The position numbers were made by a program, and so were the translations under genes. From Brooklawnia sp. (GTDB lineage Bacteria > Actinomycetota > Actinomycetes > Propionibacteriales > Propionibacteriaceae): DNA of 32,131 bases. Below, one piece after another: positions 1-8,076 of the stretch. Location: NCBI GenBank assembly GCA_012517115.1, contig JAAYVP010000441.1:1-32131 (forward strand), in the 5' to 3' direction. The notes beneath the pieces were generated by a model. It was not told where the DNA came from, did not search any database, and saw only the letters and a list, made by a program, of their open reading frames with translations. Within the stretch, counting starts at the first letter, position 1. Every line of letters begins with the position of its first letter.

Positions 1-120
1 ATCGAGGAAGAGCGCGTCCACCGGCAGACCACGTGACTTTTCGATGAACCGTTCCGAACTGCCCGGGACGGCGAGAACGGTGCGCCGGGCGCGGAATACT
101 CGGGGTTGGCTGGCGTTCAT
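1..120 (-). CDS. HpcH/HpaI aldolase / citrate lyase beta-like protein, N-terminal fragment
   Basis: Reading leftward from an ATG at 118-120, the frame stays open for 40 codons to the window edge. The visible segment has the family's first strand and loop, with VLAVPGSSERFIEKS followed by a LPVDALFLD segment. This resembles the N-terminus of CitE-like acyl-CoA lyases (malyl-CoA or citryl-CoA lyases), whose TIM barrel opens in this way. These enzymes cleave or form C-C bonds in CoA thioesters. Substrate cannot be told from 40 residues, and the metal-binding and catalytic residues lie outside the window. The start is supported by a TAGACT hexamer ending 6 nt upstream. The gene is divergent from the MgtE-like gene. 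Confidence 0.72.
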   Translation of the reverse strand, partial: MNASQPRVFRARRTVLAVPGSSERFIEKSRGLPVDALFLD

Positions 121-132
121 GAGGTAAGTCTA
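118..132 (-). promoter_or_regulatory. Leaderless -10/start module of the CitE-like gene
   Basis: On the minus strand TAGACT (127-132) is followed by exactly 6 nt and the ATG (118-120). There is no Shine-Dalgarno sequence. The spacing places the transcription start at or next to the start codon. Confidence 0.55.
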
Positions 133-211
133 GGGACGCAGTCACCCGCTGGCAGGGCATGTGCTGCTGGCAGCACGATCCTCCACCCAGCCTGGGTGGG
201 GCCACCGCGGC

Positions 212-226
212 TAGGCTGTGCGCGTG
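212..226 (+). promoter_or_regulatory. Leaderless -10/start module of the MgtE-like gene
   Basis: TAGGCT (212-217), 6 nt, then GTG (224-226). An earlier in-frame GTG at 218 directly abuts the hexamer and would lie upstream of the expected transcript start, so the GTG at 224 is preferred. Confidence 0.55.
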
Positions 227-1501
227 GTGAGCAACGCGCGCTCGGTCTTCATTAGCCGCCTCCAGGGGCTGCAGGTGCTGGATGCGTCCGGCGATCAGGT
301 CGGCAAAGTGCACGATGTCGTGGTGCAGGCCCGGTTGGTGGGCCGCCCTCGTGTGCGCGGGCTGGTCGTCGAACTTTTCGCCAGACGACGCATCTTCGTG
401 CCAATGCTGCGGGTGCACGCGATCGACCTGACCCAGATCTCGATCGTCGGCGTGGTCGATACCCGACGCTTCGACAGACGCGCCTCCGAGGTGCTGGTGG
501 TGGATGATCTGTTCGATCGCGAGATTGCCCGCGACGGCCGCAAAGCCAGCATCTTCGATGTGTCAATGGTCGAAGTACGCAATCGTGAATGGGAACTCAA
601 CGAAGTAGCGCTGCGCGACATCCCCAGCAACCGGCGGTTCGGGCTAGCCCCGAAAGGGCCGATGGTGATCGTGCCGTGGTCGGTGGTCGCCGCTGACGTC
701 CTGCAAGCTGAGCAGAGCACCGACACCAAGCTTGCTCAACTGGCAGGCATGAAACCCGCCGACGTTGCCCGCGAACTGTATGAGATGGACCCTGAGCGGC
801 GGGCCGAGATCGCCAGCGCACTCGACGACGAACAGCTGGCCGATGCCTTCCAGGAGTTGCCCGAGGACGAGCAGGTCGACCTGTTGCAGGCACTCGAGAA
901 GGAGCGCGCGGCCGACGTGCTTGACGAGATGGATCCGGACGATGCCGCGGACCTGATCAACGACCTACCCAGTGAGCTCGCCGAAGAACTGCTCAACCGG
1001 ATGGAACCCGAGGAGGCCGCCGATGTCCGTAACCTGCTGAAGTATCCCGAACTGACCGCAGGCGGCATGATGACCCCCGAACCCGTGATCCTGGGCGCTG
1101 ACGACACCGTGGCCAAGGCGCTGGCCAAGGTACGTCATGAAGACCTCACCCCCGCCTTGGCGTCCATGGTCTTCCTCACCCGTCAACCACACGACACACC
1201 ATCAGGACGATACTTGGGCGGGGTCCACCTGCAACGGCTGTTGCGCGAACCACCCAGCCTGCTCATCGGGCAGATGATCGACACCGAACTCCAGCCCCTC
1301 CCCCCGGAGGCTGATGTCGAACAGGTCAGTCGCTACTTCGCGACATACAACCTAGTGGTGGCGCCAGTAGTCAACGCCCGAAATCAGCTGGTGGGCGCAG
1401 TGACCGTCGACGACCTGCTCGACCACATGTTGCCGCGGGACTGGCGCGGCGACCAGATGGACGGCTCCGACGAAGACGCCGCAGCGGTGAACCATGACTG
1501 A
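224..1501 (+). CDS. MgtE N-domain and CBS-pair protein with PRC-barrel-like N-terminus, no channel domain
   Basis: The protein has 425 residues from the GTG at 224. It has no membrane segment. Residues about 8-90 and 105-160 look like two PRC-barrel-type beta domains (LDASGDQVGKVHDV in the first). Residues about 165-280 form the helical MgtE N-terminal repeat domain, rich in Asp and Glu, with repeated units such as MDPDDAADLINDLPSEL and MEPEEAADVRNLL. The remainder is a CBS pair ending in a GAVTVDDLLDHML segment. In MgtE channels the N and CBS domains sense cytosolic magnesium and gate the pore; the pore domain is absent here. The stop overlaps the start of the DUF1003 gene by 8 nt. Similar proteins are conserved in actinobacteria near mrp (Rv1232c in M. 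tuberculosis, from memory). A magnesium-sensing role is inference. Confidence 0.85.
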   Translation: MVSNARSVFISRLQGLQVLDASGDQVGKVHDVVVQARLVGRPRVRGLVVELFARRRIFVPMLRVHAIDLTQISIVGVVDTRRFDRRASEVLVVDDLFDREIARDGRKASIFDVSMVEVRNREWELNEVALRDIPSNRRFGLAPKGPMVIVPWSVVAADVLQAEQSTDTKLAQLAGMKPADVARELYEMDPERRAEIASALDDEQLADAFQELPEDEQVDLLQALEKERAADVLDEMDPDDAADLINDLPSELAEELLNRMEPEEAADVRNLLKYPELTAGGMMTPEPVILGADDTVAKALAKVRHEDLTPALASMVFLTRQPHDTPSGRYLGGVHLQRLLREPPSLLIGQMIDTELQPLPPEADVEQVSRYFATYNLVVAPVVNARNQLVGAVTVDDLLDHMLPRDWRGDQMDGSDEDAAAVNHD

Positions 1502-2042
1502 AAGCCAGTGGCCCGAGGAGGAGAAGCTCAGCACTCCCGGCCGTCGCGCCGGTTTCAAGCTGCGCAAGATGCGCATCGATCAGGAGTCGTTCGGCCGATT
1601 CGCCGAGTTCATCGCCCGCTACATGGGCAGCCCGGCATTCCTGATCTGGATGACGGCCTTCATCGCGATCTGGCTGCTGTGGAACACCTTGCTGGTCATC
1701 GAGTTACGGTTCGACGAGAGCCCGTTCATCTTGCTGACGCTGATGCTGTCGATTGAAGCCGCGTACTCGGCCCCACTGATCTTGCTGGCGCAAAACCGTC
1801 AAGAGGCCCGTGACCGGCTGAGCTTCGACGAAGATCGCCGCATCGCCGCGCAGAGCCGCGCCGACACTGACTTCCTGGCCCGCGAGATCGCCGCGCTGCG
1901 TGCCAACGTCGGGGAACTGGCGACGCGGGAGTTCGTTCGCAGCGAGATCCGCGACCAATTGCGTGACCTGCTTGCCGAACTGGACAAGGCTCCAGCCGGG
2001 GAGAGCCCCGCCGCGAATCCCGACTCGGCCGAGCCCCGCTGA
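1494..2042 (+). CDS. DUF1003 family membrane protein
   Basis: A 182-residue protein with two hydrophobic helices, about residues 48-70 and 78-99. The motif between and after them, SIEAAYSAPLILLAQNRQ, is typical of DUF1003. A charged, probably coiled C-terminal tail follows (residues about 100-160, with RDRLSFDEDRRIAAQSRAD). The first 30 residues are basic and cytosolic. The ATG lies inside the end of the upstream MgtE-like gene (8-nt overlap), so the two are very probably translated together. Function of the family is not established. Pairing with a soluble MgtE-type sensor suggests that the two act together at the membrane (inference). Confidence 0.85.
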   Translation: MTESQWPEEEKLSTPGRRAGFKLRKMRIDQESFGRFAEFIARYMGSPAFLIWMTAFIAIWLLWNTLLVIELRFDESPFILLTLMLSIEAAYSAPLILLAQNRQEARDRLSFDEDRRIAAQSRADTDFLAREIAALRANVGELATREFVRSEIRDQLRDLLAELDKAPAGESPAANPDSAEPR

Positions 2043-2090
2043 CCCGGTCCCACCAGCCGGCCGCATTTGAAAAACTGCCTCCCGATCGCG

Positions 2091-2105
2091 TAGGCAAGAG
2101 CAGTG
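2091..2105 (+). promoter_or_regulatory. Possible leaderless -10/start module of mrp
   Basis: TAGGCA (2091-2096), 6 nt, then GTG (2103). The hexamer lacks the final T of the exact pattern, but spacing is identical. It lies in the 60-nt gap after the DUF1003 stop, so mrp may have its own promoter. Confidence 0.4.
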
Positions 2106-3284
2106 AGCAATGATGTTCTTCAGGTCGCGGCGCACCAGGCGCTGACCACCGTAATCGATCCCGAGATCCGTCGGCCGATCACCGAATTGGGCATGGTTGA
2201 CCAGCTCGAGGTGGACGACACCGGTACCGCACACCTGACCGTGCTGTTGACAGTGGCTGGCTGTCCACTGCGCAACACCATCGAATCCGACGTCCGCAAG
2301 GCGCTTGGCGCGGTCGAGGGCATCACCGGGGTCAACCTGACCATCGGTACGATGAACGCCGAGCAGCGGTCCGCGTTGACCCAGACGCTCCGCGGCGGAC
2401 GCCCGGAGCCGGTGATCCCATTCGCTCAGCCCGGCAACCTCACCCAGGTGTTGTCGGTCGCCTCCGGCAAGGGCGGGGTCGGGAAGAGCTCGATCACCGT
2501 CAACCTGGCGCTGGCGTTGGCCAAGATGGGACGCAGTGTCGGCCTGCTCGACGCCGACATCTACGGGCACTCCGTGCCAGACCTGCTGGGGATGCCGGAA
2601 GACGTGCGTCCCACACTGGTGGACGCCATGATCATGCCAGTGCCGGTGGAGTTCGTGTCGGCCGATGGCGCTCGGGCCGTGCTGAAGGTGATCAGCATGG
2701 GCATGCTGAAGGAGTCCCGCGACCAGGTGATCGCTTGGCGTGGTCCGATCCTGGATCGCGCCCTGACCCAGCTGCTGAGCGAGGTCTACTGGGGCGATCT
2801 CGACTTCTTCCTGATCGATCTACCTCCCGGAACCGGCGATGTGGCGATGTCGATCGGCCAGAAACTGCCCGGCAGCGACCTGATCGTGGTCACCTCACCG
2901 CAACCCAGCGCAGCCTGGGTCAGCGAACGCGCCGGAACGATGGGCTCGATGATGCACCAGAACGTGATCGGGGTCATCGAGAATATGAGCTGGTACGAGA
3001 CGCAGTGCCCACACTGCGGCCAGATGCATCGTGTCGAGCTGTTCGGTTCCGGAGGTGGTCAGCAAACTGCGGACGGCCTGTCCGACCGGTTGGCGCGAGA
3101 GGTGCCGCTGCTTGCGCAGATACCGATGGAACTCGCCATGGGCGCCGGCGCGGAGTTCACCGCACCCATCGTGATTAGCCAACCCGACCTGCCGGCCGCC
3201 CAGGCAGTCAGTGGGCTGGCGGAGCGGCTGGCCGCAAGCCGCCCCTCGCTGGCCGGCAAACCACTCAACCTGCTGGCACGGTAG
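2103..3284 (+). CDS. mrp: Mrp/NBP35 family P-loop ATPase, iron-sulfur cluster carrier
   Basis: A 393-residue soluble protein. Residues 1-85 form a MIP18/DUF59 domain with the VIDPEIRRPITELGM motif and a Cys at 54. The ATPase domain follows, with the deviant Walker A SGKGGVGKSS at 121-130, the LLDADIYGHSVPDLLG segment near 148-163, LIDLPPGTGD near 238-246 and a CPHC motif at 302-305 that in Mrp/ApbC proteins bridges an Fe-S cluster between two subunits. Known members bind and transfer Fe-S clusters to apo-proteins. Several probable or certain clients are in the same window (the 7Fe ferredoxin and the Nfn-like flavoprotein), though that link is only contextual. It ends convergently with tatB, 28 nt away. 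Confidence 0.93.
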   Translation: MSNDVLQVAAHQALTTVIDPEIRRPITELGMVDQLEVDDTGTAHLTVLLTVAGCPLRNTIESDVRKALGAVEGITGVNLTIGTMNAEQRSALTQTLRGGRPEPVIPFAQPGNLTQVLSVASGKGGVGKSSITVNLALALAKMGRSVGLLDADIYGHSVPDLLGMPEDVRPTLVDAMIMPVPVEFVSADGARAVLKVISMGMLKESRDQVIAWRGPILDRALTQLLSEVYWGDLDFFLIDLPPGTGDVAMSIGQKLPGSDLIVVTSPQPSAAWVSERAGTMGSMMHQNVIGVIENMSWYETQCPHCGQMHRVELFGSGGGQQTADGLSDRLAREVPLLAQIPMELAMGAGAEFTAPIVISQPDLPAAQAVSGLAERLAASRPSLAGKPLNLLAR

Positions 3285-3312
3285 GGCAAGTCACCGCAAG
3301 ACCCAGCCGCGC

Positions 3313-3816
3313 TCAGGTCGCCTCAGGATCCCAGGGCACATGTCGAGCCGAGGCCAAAGCGGCTGGTGCTGAGCCAGCTGCTGCGGTTGCCTCAACCGAC
3401 GGAACCGTCCCGCCCGCCGCCACTGCTGGCGGCGGGGCGGTCAGACTCTGATTCACCACGGACCTCACGTCCTTGCCGGCCGAGTTAATGTTGGTGACCG
3501 AGCCCGTCAGTTCGGTCTTGACCCCGTCCAGTTCCTTCTTGATATCTGCGAGGTCTTCCTGCATGTCGGCGAGCAGGTGCTTCTGCACGAATGTCTTCGG
3601 GTTGAGGTCAGCCATCGTGAGGTCCTTGTACTCCGGGCCAAGTTCCTCCTTCAGTTGGCTGGTTGCCTGATAAGCGAAGAGCCGCACCGTGTGGATGACA
3701 CGGGCGGCCTTGCGACTGATCTCGGGAAGCTTCTCAGGGCCGAAGAAGATGACCGCGAGAACCAGCAGGAGCATTAGCTCCCCCCAGCCGATCCCGAGGA
3801 ACTCCTGAGGCACCAT
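3313..3816 (-). CDS. tatB: Twin-arginine translocase subunit TatB-like
   Basis: A 167-residue protein starting at the ATG at 3814-3816. One N-terminal membrane helix (residues about 8-26, GWGELMLLLVLAVIFFGPE) leads through the Tat-specific FGPEKLPE hinge into an amphipathic helix (about 30-55). A long charged helical region and an Ala/Pro-rich tail follow. Length and the early Glu at residue 13 favour TatB over TatA. TatB forms the twin-arginine signal receptor with TatC. The start lies 10 nt after the dapA stop with GAGG about 8 nt upstream, so translation from a dapA-tatB message is likely. A longer in-frame extension to 3912 runs through the end of dapA and is rejected because it has no Tat features. 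Confidence 0.88.
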   Translation of the reverse strand: MVPQEFLGIGWGELMLLLVLAVIFFGPEKLPEISRKAARVIHTVRLFAYQATSQLKEELGPEYKDLTMADLNPKTFVQKHLLADMQEDLADIKKELDGVKTELTGSVTNINSAGKDVRSVVNQSLTAPPPAVAAGGTVPSVEATAAAGSAPAALASARHVPWDPEAT

Positions 3817-3826
3817 CAGCGTGACC

Positions 3827-4708
3827 TCACAGGTCGATGGCGTCCAGGATCGCGCCGAAGGTCTTCGCCTGCTGATCGGACGCCGGCAGCAACGGCGCAC
3901 GCACGCCACCAACGGGGAAACCCTGATGCGCTAACCCAGCTTTGACCATCATGACGCCCTGGGTCGCGAAGACCCCCGTGTAGGCGGGCAATAGGGACCG
4001 GAAGATCCGGAGGGCCTCATCCTGGTCGCCACGCAGCCAGGCCTGGATCAACTCGGCCGTGCGTCGCCCCGTGAAATGGGTGGACGTACCGACCACCCCA
4101 ACCGCGCCTACGGACAGCAGCGGCAGCACCTTCGCGTCGTCGCCGGCGTAGTAGGCCAGGTCAGTGGCCGCCAACACCTGCGCCGACGCCGCGATGTCGT
4201 TCTTGGCGTCTTTAACCCCGATGATGTTCGGGTGCTGTGCCAACGTCATAAGCGATGCCGTCTCGATCGGACGCCCGGTGCGGTGGGGGATGTCGTAGAG
4301 CACCATCGGCAGGTCGGTGGCGCTGGCTGCTGTCTGGAAGTGGGCAACTAGCGCGTCCTGCGGCGGCAGCGAGTAGTAGGGCGTGACCACCAACAGGCCA
4401 TCGGCCCCTGCATTGGCGGCCTGACGGCACAAATGAACCGTGTGACGGGTGTCGAATGTTCCCACGCCCGCAAGCACTTTTGCTCGATCGCCCACCGCCT
4501 GCTTCACCGCACGGACCAAGGCGACCTTCTCGTCATCGGTGGTCGTCGGCGACTCACCGGTCGTCCCGTTCACCAGCACCGTGTCGTTGTGCTGCTCATC
4601 TACCAGTCGCGCGGCAAGTTGCTGGGCACGAGCCAGATCGACCTCGCCCTCGGCATCGAAAGGAGTCACCATGGCCGTGATCAGTCGACCCAGAATCGGT
4701 TCGGTCAT
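3827..4708 (-). CDS. dapA: 4-hydroxy-tetrahydrodipicolinate synthase
   Basis: A 293-residue TIM-barrel aldolase. It condenses pyruvate with aspartate semialdehyde, the first committed step of diaminopimelate and lysine synthesis. Visible family marks are GTTGESPTTT (residues about 48-57), YYSLPPQDALVAHFQ, the VLYDIPHRTG segment holding the catalytic Tyr, and IIGVKDA with the Schiff-base Lys. Length is standard. It is the first gene of a probable dapA-tatB unit and is divergent from the O-methyltransferase. Three further diaminopimelate genes (dapE, dapD, dapC) lie 4-8 kb away. The ATG has no ribosome binding site but a TAGCAT hexamer 6 nt upstream. Confidence 0.94.
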   Translation of the reverse strand: MTEPILGRLITAMVTPFDAEGEVDLARAQQLAARLVDEQHNDTVLVNGTTGESPTTTDDEKVALVRAVKQAVGDRAKVLAGVGTFDTRHTVHLCRQAANAGADGLLVVTPYYSLPPQDALVAHFQTAASATDLPMVLYDIPHRTGRPIETASLMTLAQHPNIIGVKDAKNDIAASAQVLAATDLAYYAGDDAKVLPLLSVGAVGVVGTSTHFTGRRTAELIQAWLRGDQDEALRIFRSLLPAYTGVFATQGVMMVKAGLAHQGFPVGGVRAPLLPASDQQAKTFGAILDAIDL

Positions 4709-4720
4709 GCACCCATGCTA
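4706..4720 (-). promoter_or_regulatory. Leaderless -10/start module of dapA
   Basis: TAGCAT (4715-4720, minus strand), 6 nt, then ATG (4706-4708). It faces the matching module of the O-methyltransferase; the two hexamers are about 52 nt apart. Confidence 0.6.
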
Positions 4721-4772
4721 GGCAATCGGGCCGGTCGCCGCAGACCCGGTCCATGCCATCGAACGCGGACGC

Positions 4773-4787
4773 TAGGCTGGCTCTGTG
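4773..4787 (+). promoter_or_regulatory. Leaderless -10/start module of the O-methyltransferase
   Basis: TAGGCT (4773-4778), 6 nt, then GTG (4785). This fixes the GTG as start and makes the dapA/methyltransferase gap a divergent double leaderless promoter. Confidence 0.6.
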
Positions 4788-5426
4788 AGTGAAGCCTTCC
4801 TACTCGATCAGCGGTCACTTGGCTACGCTGAAGACTACGTCCCTGCCCCCGATCATGTACGCGCCGCCCGCGAGGACGCACTCTCAGCTGGCGTACCCGC
4901 TCCGTCCAACGGCGTCACTACGGCGCTGACGTTCCTGGCCAAGACGCTGAACGCCAAAGCCGTGGTCGAGATCGGTACCGGCACCGGCGCCACGGGACTC
5001 GCCTTGTTCGAGGGCATGAGCCCCCAGGGGGTGCTGACCAGCATCGATCCCGAAGTTGGCTGGCAGTTGGCGGCAAAGCAAGCGTTCCGCGACCATCAAA
5101 TCACTTCACAGCGCTTCCGGCTGATCGCGGGACGCCCCCTTGAGGTGCTGAACAACCTCCGCGACACGGCCTACGACCTAGTCTTGGTCAACGCCGAGAA
5201 GCTCGAATATGTCGAGCATGTCGCCCAAGCCGAACGCCTGCTGCGGCCCGGTGGCGTCCTCATCTTGAACGACGCGTTGTGGCACGGGCTGGTCGCCGAC
5301 CCCGCTGACGAATCCGACGAGTCGGTTATTATCCGCGAGGCCCTCGAGGCAGTGAACCAGTCAGAGGTCTTCACCCCCTGCCTGCTGCCACTCGGTGAGG
5401 GGCTGCTGGTAGCCGTCAAACACTGA
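4785..5426 (+). CDS. SAM-dependent O-methyltransferase, Rv1220c type
   Basis: A 213-residue class I methyltransferase of the catechol/caffeoyl-CoA O-methyltransferase (methyltransferase_3) family. The SAM-binding glycine loop is VVEIGTGTGATG at residues 60-71, followed by the acidic strand end SIDPE near 86-90 and by YDLVLVNAEK near 135-144. The GGVLILNDALWHG segment near 171-183 corresponds to the metal-binding strand. The physiological substrate of this actinobacterial group is not known. In mycobacteria the homologue sits next to sigE and close to tatB and mrp; here sigE is missing and dapA occupies the neighbouring position. A strong bidirectional hairpin lies just downstream. Confidence 0.88.
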   Translation: MSEAFLLDQRSLGYAEDYVPAPDHVRAAREDALSAGVPAPSNGVTTALTFLAKTLNAKAVVEIGTGTGATGLALFEGMSPQGVLTSIDPEVGWQLAAKQAFRDHQITSQRFRLIAGRPLEVLNNLRDTAYDLVLVNAEKLEYVEHVAQAERLLRPGGVLILNDALWHGLVADPADESDESVIIREALEAVNQSEVFTPCLLPLGEGLLVAVKH

Positions 5427-5449
5427 TCATTCCGCACAGTTTGTCTTCT

Positions 5450-5492
5450 CATGGAGAAGGCGCCGACCCGCTGGGCCTGCGCCTTCTCCGTG
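5450..5492. terminator. Bidirectional hairpin terminator between the methyltransferase gene and glgC
   Basis: Arms 5450-5463 and 5479-5492 form a 14-bp stem with one T-G wobble around a 15-nt loop; the inner 11 bp are perfect. It lies between convergent stops at 5426 and 5507. There is no long T tract on either side. Confidence 0.75.
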
Positions 5493-5506
5493 AGTAGATC
5501 GGCTTG

Positions 5507-6730
5507 TCAGATCGGGTTTACCTTGGCGTTCTTCGGCACCACGGTGACACCGTTCGTCGAGACGTGGAAGCCGCGCGCTTCATCCGCTTCGCGGTCGACA
5601 CCAATCTGCACACCGTCGGCGACTTCGACGTTCTTGTCGAGGATGACGTTGCGCAACACGGCGTTGCGTCCGATGCGTGCATTGTGCATGACCACGCAGC
5701 AGTCCACCGAAGCGTGGTCTTCAACGCGGACGCCCGGGCTGAGCACCGAGTGTTCGACGTCGCCGCCGGAGATGATGCAACCGTTGGTCACGATCGAACT
5801 CTCGGCGGTGCCATGCAACGTGAACTTCGCGCCTGGCAACTGCGGCTGTTGGGTGAGGATCGGCCAGCGATCGTTGTAGAGGTTGAACTCCGGGACGACC
5901 GAGATGAGGTCCATGTGGGCTTCGAAGTAGGCGTCGATGGTACCCACGTCACGCCAGTAGTTGCGGTCTTTGTCGGTAGCTCCGGGGACCTCGTTCTGGG
6001 TGAAGTCGTAGACTCCGCATTCGCGCTGTGCCACGAAGGCGGGAATGATGTTGCCGCCCATGTCGTGCTTCGAAGAGTGGTCTTGCCCGTCGAGGTTGAG
6101 CATATCGACGAACTGCTTACGGCTGAAGACGTAGTTACCCATGGAGGCGAACGACTCCTCTGGCGAGTCGGGCAGCCCGGGCGGGTCGGACGGCTTCTCC
6201 AGGAAGCGATCGATCACATTGTCGGGTCCTGCGTCGATGATGCCGAACGCAGAGGCCTCGGAGCGCGGCACCCGGATGGCGGCGACTGTGGCGGCCAAAC
6301 CAGAATCGATGTGGGCATTGAGCATCTGCCGCACATTCATGCGATAGATGTTGTCGGCACCGAAGACCACGATGTAGTCGGGGTTCTCGTCGTTGATGAG
6401 GTTCATCGACTGGTAGATGGCATCAGCGCTGCCTTGGTACCAGTGCGGTCCGCGACGCTGCTGGGCCGGGACTGGGGTGACGTAGTTACCGAGCAGCGTC
6501 GACATTCGCCAAGTGATGGAGATATGCCGATCAAGTGAGTGTGACTTGTACTGGGTGAGCACCGCAACCTTGGTGAGGTCGGAGTTCACCATATTCGACA
6601 AGGCGAAATCGATGAGCCTGTAGGTACCACCGAATGGCACCGCGGGCTTGGCCCGGTCAGCGGTGAGCGGCATCAGCCGCTTGCCTTCGCCGCCGGCGAG
6701 GATGATTGAAAGGACCTTGGGTTGAGCCAT
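5507..6730 (-). CDS. glgC: Glucose-1-phosphate adenylyltransferase (ADP-glucose pyrophosphorylase)
   Basis: A 407-residue enzyme that makes ADP-glucose from ATP and glucose-1-phosphate for glycogen or alpha-glucan synthesis. The N-terminal nucleotidyltransferase motif [15 protein letters not shown] is at residues 9-23, followed by [10 protein letters not shown] and [14 protein letters not shown]. The C-terminal part is a left-handed beta-helix with hexapeptide-like repeats (residues about 300-400), and the length is typical of GlgC. It is divergent from glgA, which uses its product. The start follows a TAGGTT hexamer at the leaderless spacing. The long open frame on the opposite strand (5504-6538) is its shadow. 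Confidence 0.95.
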   Translation of the reverse strand: MAQPKVLSIILAGGEGKRLMPLTADRAKPAVPFGGTYRLIDFALSNMVNSDLTKVAVLTQYKSHSLDRHISITWRMSTLLGNYVTPVPAQQRRGPHWYQGSADAIYQSMNLINDENPDYIVVFGADNIYRMNVRQMLNAHIDSGLAATVAAIRVPRSEASAFGIIDAGPDNVIDRFLEKPSDPPGLPDSPEESFASMGNYVFSRKQFVDMLNLDGQDHSSKHDMGGNIIPAFVAQRECGVYDFTQNEVPGATDKDRNYWRDVGTIDAYFEAHMDLISVVPEFNLYNDRWPILTQQPQLPGAKFTLHGTAESSIVTNGCIISGGDVEHSVLSPGVRVEDHASVDCCVVMHNARIGRNAVLRNVILDKNVEVADGVQIGVDREADEARGFHVSTNGVTVVPKNAKVNPI

Positions 6731-6742
6731 GCCTAGAACCTA
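6728..6742 (-). promoter_or_regulatory. Leaderless -10/start module of glgC
   Basis: On the minus strand TAGGTT (6737-6742), 6 nt, then ATG (6728-6730). No Shine-Dalgarno sequence precedes the ATG. Confidence 0.58.
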
Positions 6743-6860
6743 TGGTCTTCGCAATGCTTCGGCAGCAGATTCCACAAAATCGGCGGCTCCCTCGCGGGCC
6801 ACAATCAGGCAAGTGGAGGGCCGGTTTTTGGTGACAGCCCCGCGTCCAGAGTGGGTGTGA

Positions 6861-6875
6861 CAGCATCGGAGCATG
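6861..6875 (+). promoter_or_regulatory. Possible leaderless -10/start module of glgA
   Basis: CAGCAT (6861-6866), 6 nt, then ATG (6873). It has C for the first T of the pattern. GGAG just before the ATG could instead be a close ribosome binding site, so this one is uncertain. Confidence 0.35.
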
Positions 6876-8066
6876 CGAGTTTCCATCCTCACACGTGAGT
6901 ACCCTCCGTACATCTACGGCGGCGCGGGCGTCCATGTCGGCCAACTGGTTCCGCAATTGCGAAAGTTCACCGATTCCGTCGATGTCCAGTGCATGGGCGA
7001 GCCTCGGGACGGTGCGACCGCACACGCCGAGGACTATCCGGAGGGCGCCAACGCAGCCCTTCGCACTCTCGGCGCCGACATCGCAATGGCGGCGGCCATC
7101 CCCGAGGTGGACGTAGTCCACGCCCATACCTGGTACGCGCAGTTCGCCGGCATCATCGCCGGCCAGTTCCAAGACATCCCGACTGTCGTGACGGCTCACT
7201 CACTCGAGCCTGATCGCCCTTGGAAGGTGGAGCAGCTTGGCGGCGGCTACCGCGTTTCGAGCTGGATCGAGAAGACAGCCTTCGAGAGCGCAGATGCCGT
7301 GATCGCTGTCTCCGCGGCCATGATCAACAACATCCAGGCTGCCTACCCCTCGGTCGAGCGCGACCGCATTCACGTGGTCAAGAACGGCATCGACCCGGAA
7401 GAGTTCAAGCCCGATCCCAACACCGACGTCATCGAGAGCCTCGGCGTCGACCTGTCGAAGCCGATTGTGACCTTCGTCGGACGCATCACTCGACAGAAAG
7501 GCATGGTGCACCTGGTACGGGCTGCCCAGATGCTAGATCCCGATACCCAACTCTTGCTGCTCGCCGGGGCCCCGGACACCCCAGAGATAGCCGCTGAGTT
7601 CGACAAGGCATTCGCAGATCTGAACGCCACCCGCAGCGGTGTCAAGTGGGTGCAAGAGATGCTGCCACGCGCATCTGTGCGGCAGGTGCTGACACACTCG
7701 ACCGTTTTCGCCTGTCCGTCTATCTATGAGCCGCTGGGCATTGTGAACCTTGAGGCCATGGCCTGCGAGATCCCGGTGGTCGCCTCCGCTGTCGGCGGCA
7801 TCCCTGAGGTCGTCGTGGACGGCGAGACCGGGCTACTGGTGCCCTACGATCCCGCCAAGGCCGGTGATCCAGAGTTCGTTGCGAGCTTCGAGAGGCAGTT
7901 CGCCGAGAAGCTCAACGAGCTGACCCGCGATCGCGCCCGCGCCCGCCAGATGGGGCTCGCCGGACGCCAGCGCTGCATCGACGAGTTCAGCTGGGAGAAG
8001 ATCGCCCAGGAAACCGTCGAGGTCTACCAGGCTGCGATTGCCCATCACAAGGCCAAGAAGGGCTGA
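6873..8066 (+). CDS. glgA: Actinobacterial glycogen synthase / GlgM-type GT4 glycosyltransferase
   Basis: A 397-residue GT-B glycosyltransferase. The N-terminal motif EYPPYIYGGAGVHVGQL (residues about 9-25) is the acceptor and donor loop of the GT4 type. The C-terminal half has FVGRITRQKGMVHL, CPSIYEPLGIVNLEAMAC with the donor-binding Glu pair, and SAVGGIPEVV. The size fits the short actinobacterial enzyme (Rv1212c class), not the about 480-residue E. coli GlgA. In mycobacteria that class uses ADP-glucose and can make maltose-1-phosphate (GlgM); sequence alone does not separate the two roles. It is divergent from glgC and ends at a 17-bp perfect hairpin. Confidence 0.9.
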   Translation: MRVSILTREYPPYIYGGAGVHVGQLVPQLRKFTDSVDVQCMGEPRDGATAHAEDYPEGANAALRTLGADIAMAAAIPEVDVVHAHTWYAQFAGIIAGQFQDIPTVVTAHSLEPDRPWKVEQLGGGYRVSSWIEKTAFESADAVIAVSAAMINNIQAAYPSVERDRIHVVKNGIDPEEFKPDPNTDVIESLGVDLSKPIVTFVGRITRQKGMVHLVRAAQMLDPDTQLLLLAGAPDTPEIAAEFDKAFADLNATRSGVKWVQEMLPRASVRQVLTHSTVFACPSIYEPLGIVNLEAMACEIPVVASAVGGIPEVVVDGETGLLVPYDPAKAGDPEFVASFERQFAEKLNELTRDRARARQMGLAGRQRCIDEFSWEKIAQETVEVYQAAIAHHKAKKG

Positions 8067-8076
8067 ATGCCGGTGG

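Noticed and set aside
212-220. GTG at 218 as start of the MgtE-like gene
   Set aside because: It abuts the TAGGCT hexamer and would lie upstream of the expected transcript start; the GTG at 224 has the spacing seen in ten other genes.
5504-6538. Long plus-strand open frame across glgC
   Set aside because: It is the antisense shadow of glgC; its translation is rich in Val/Asp/His runs without domain features, while the minus frame has full GlgC motifs.
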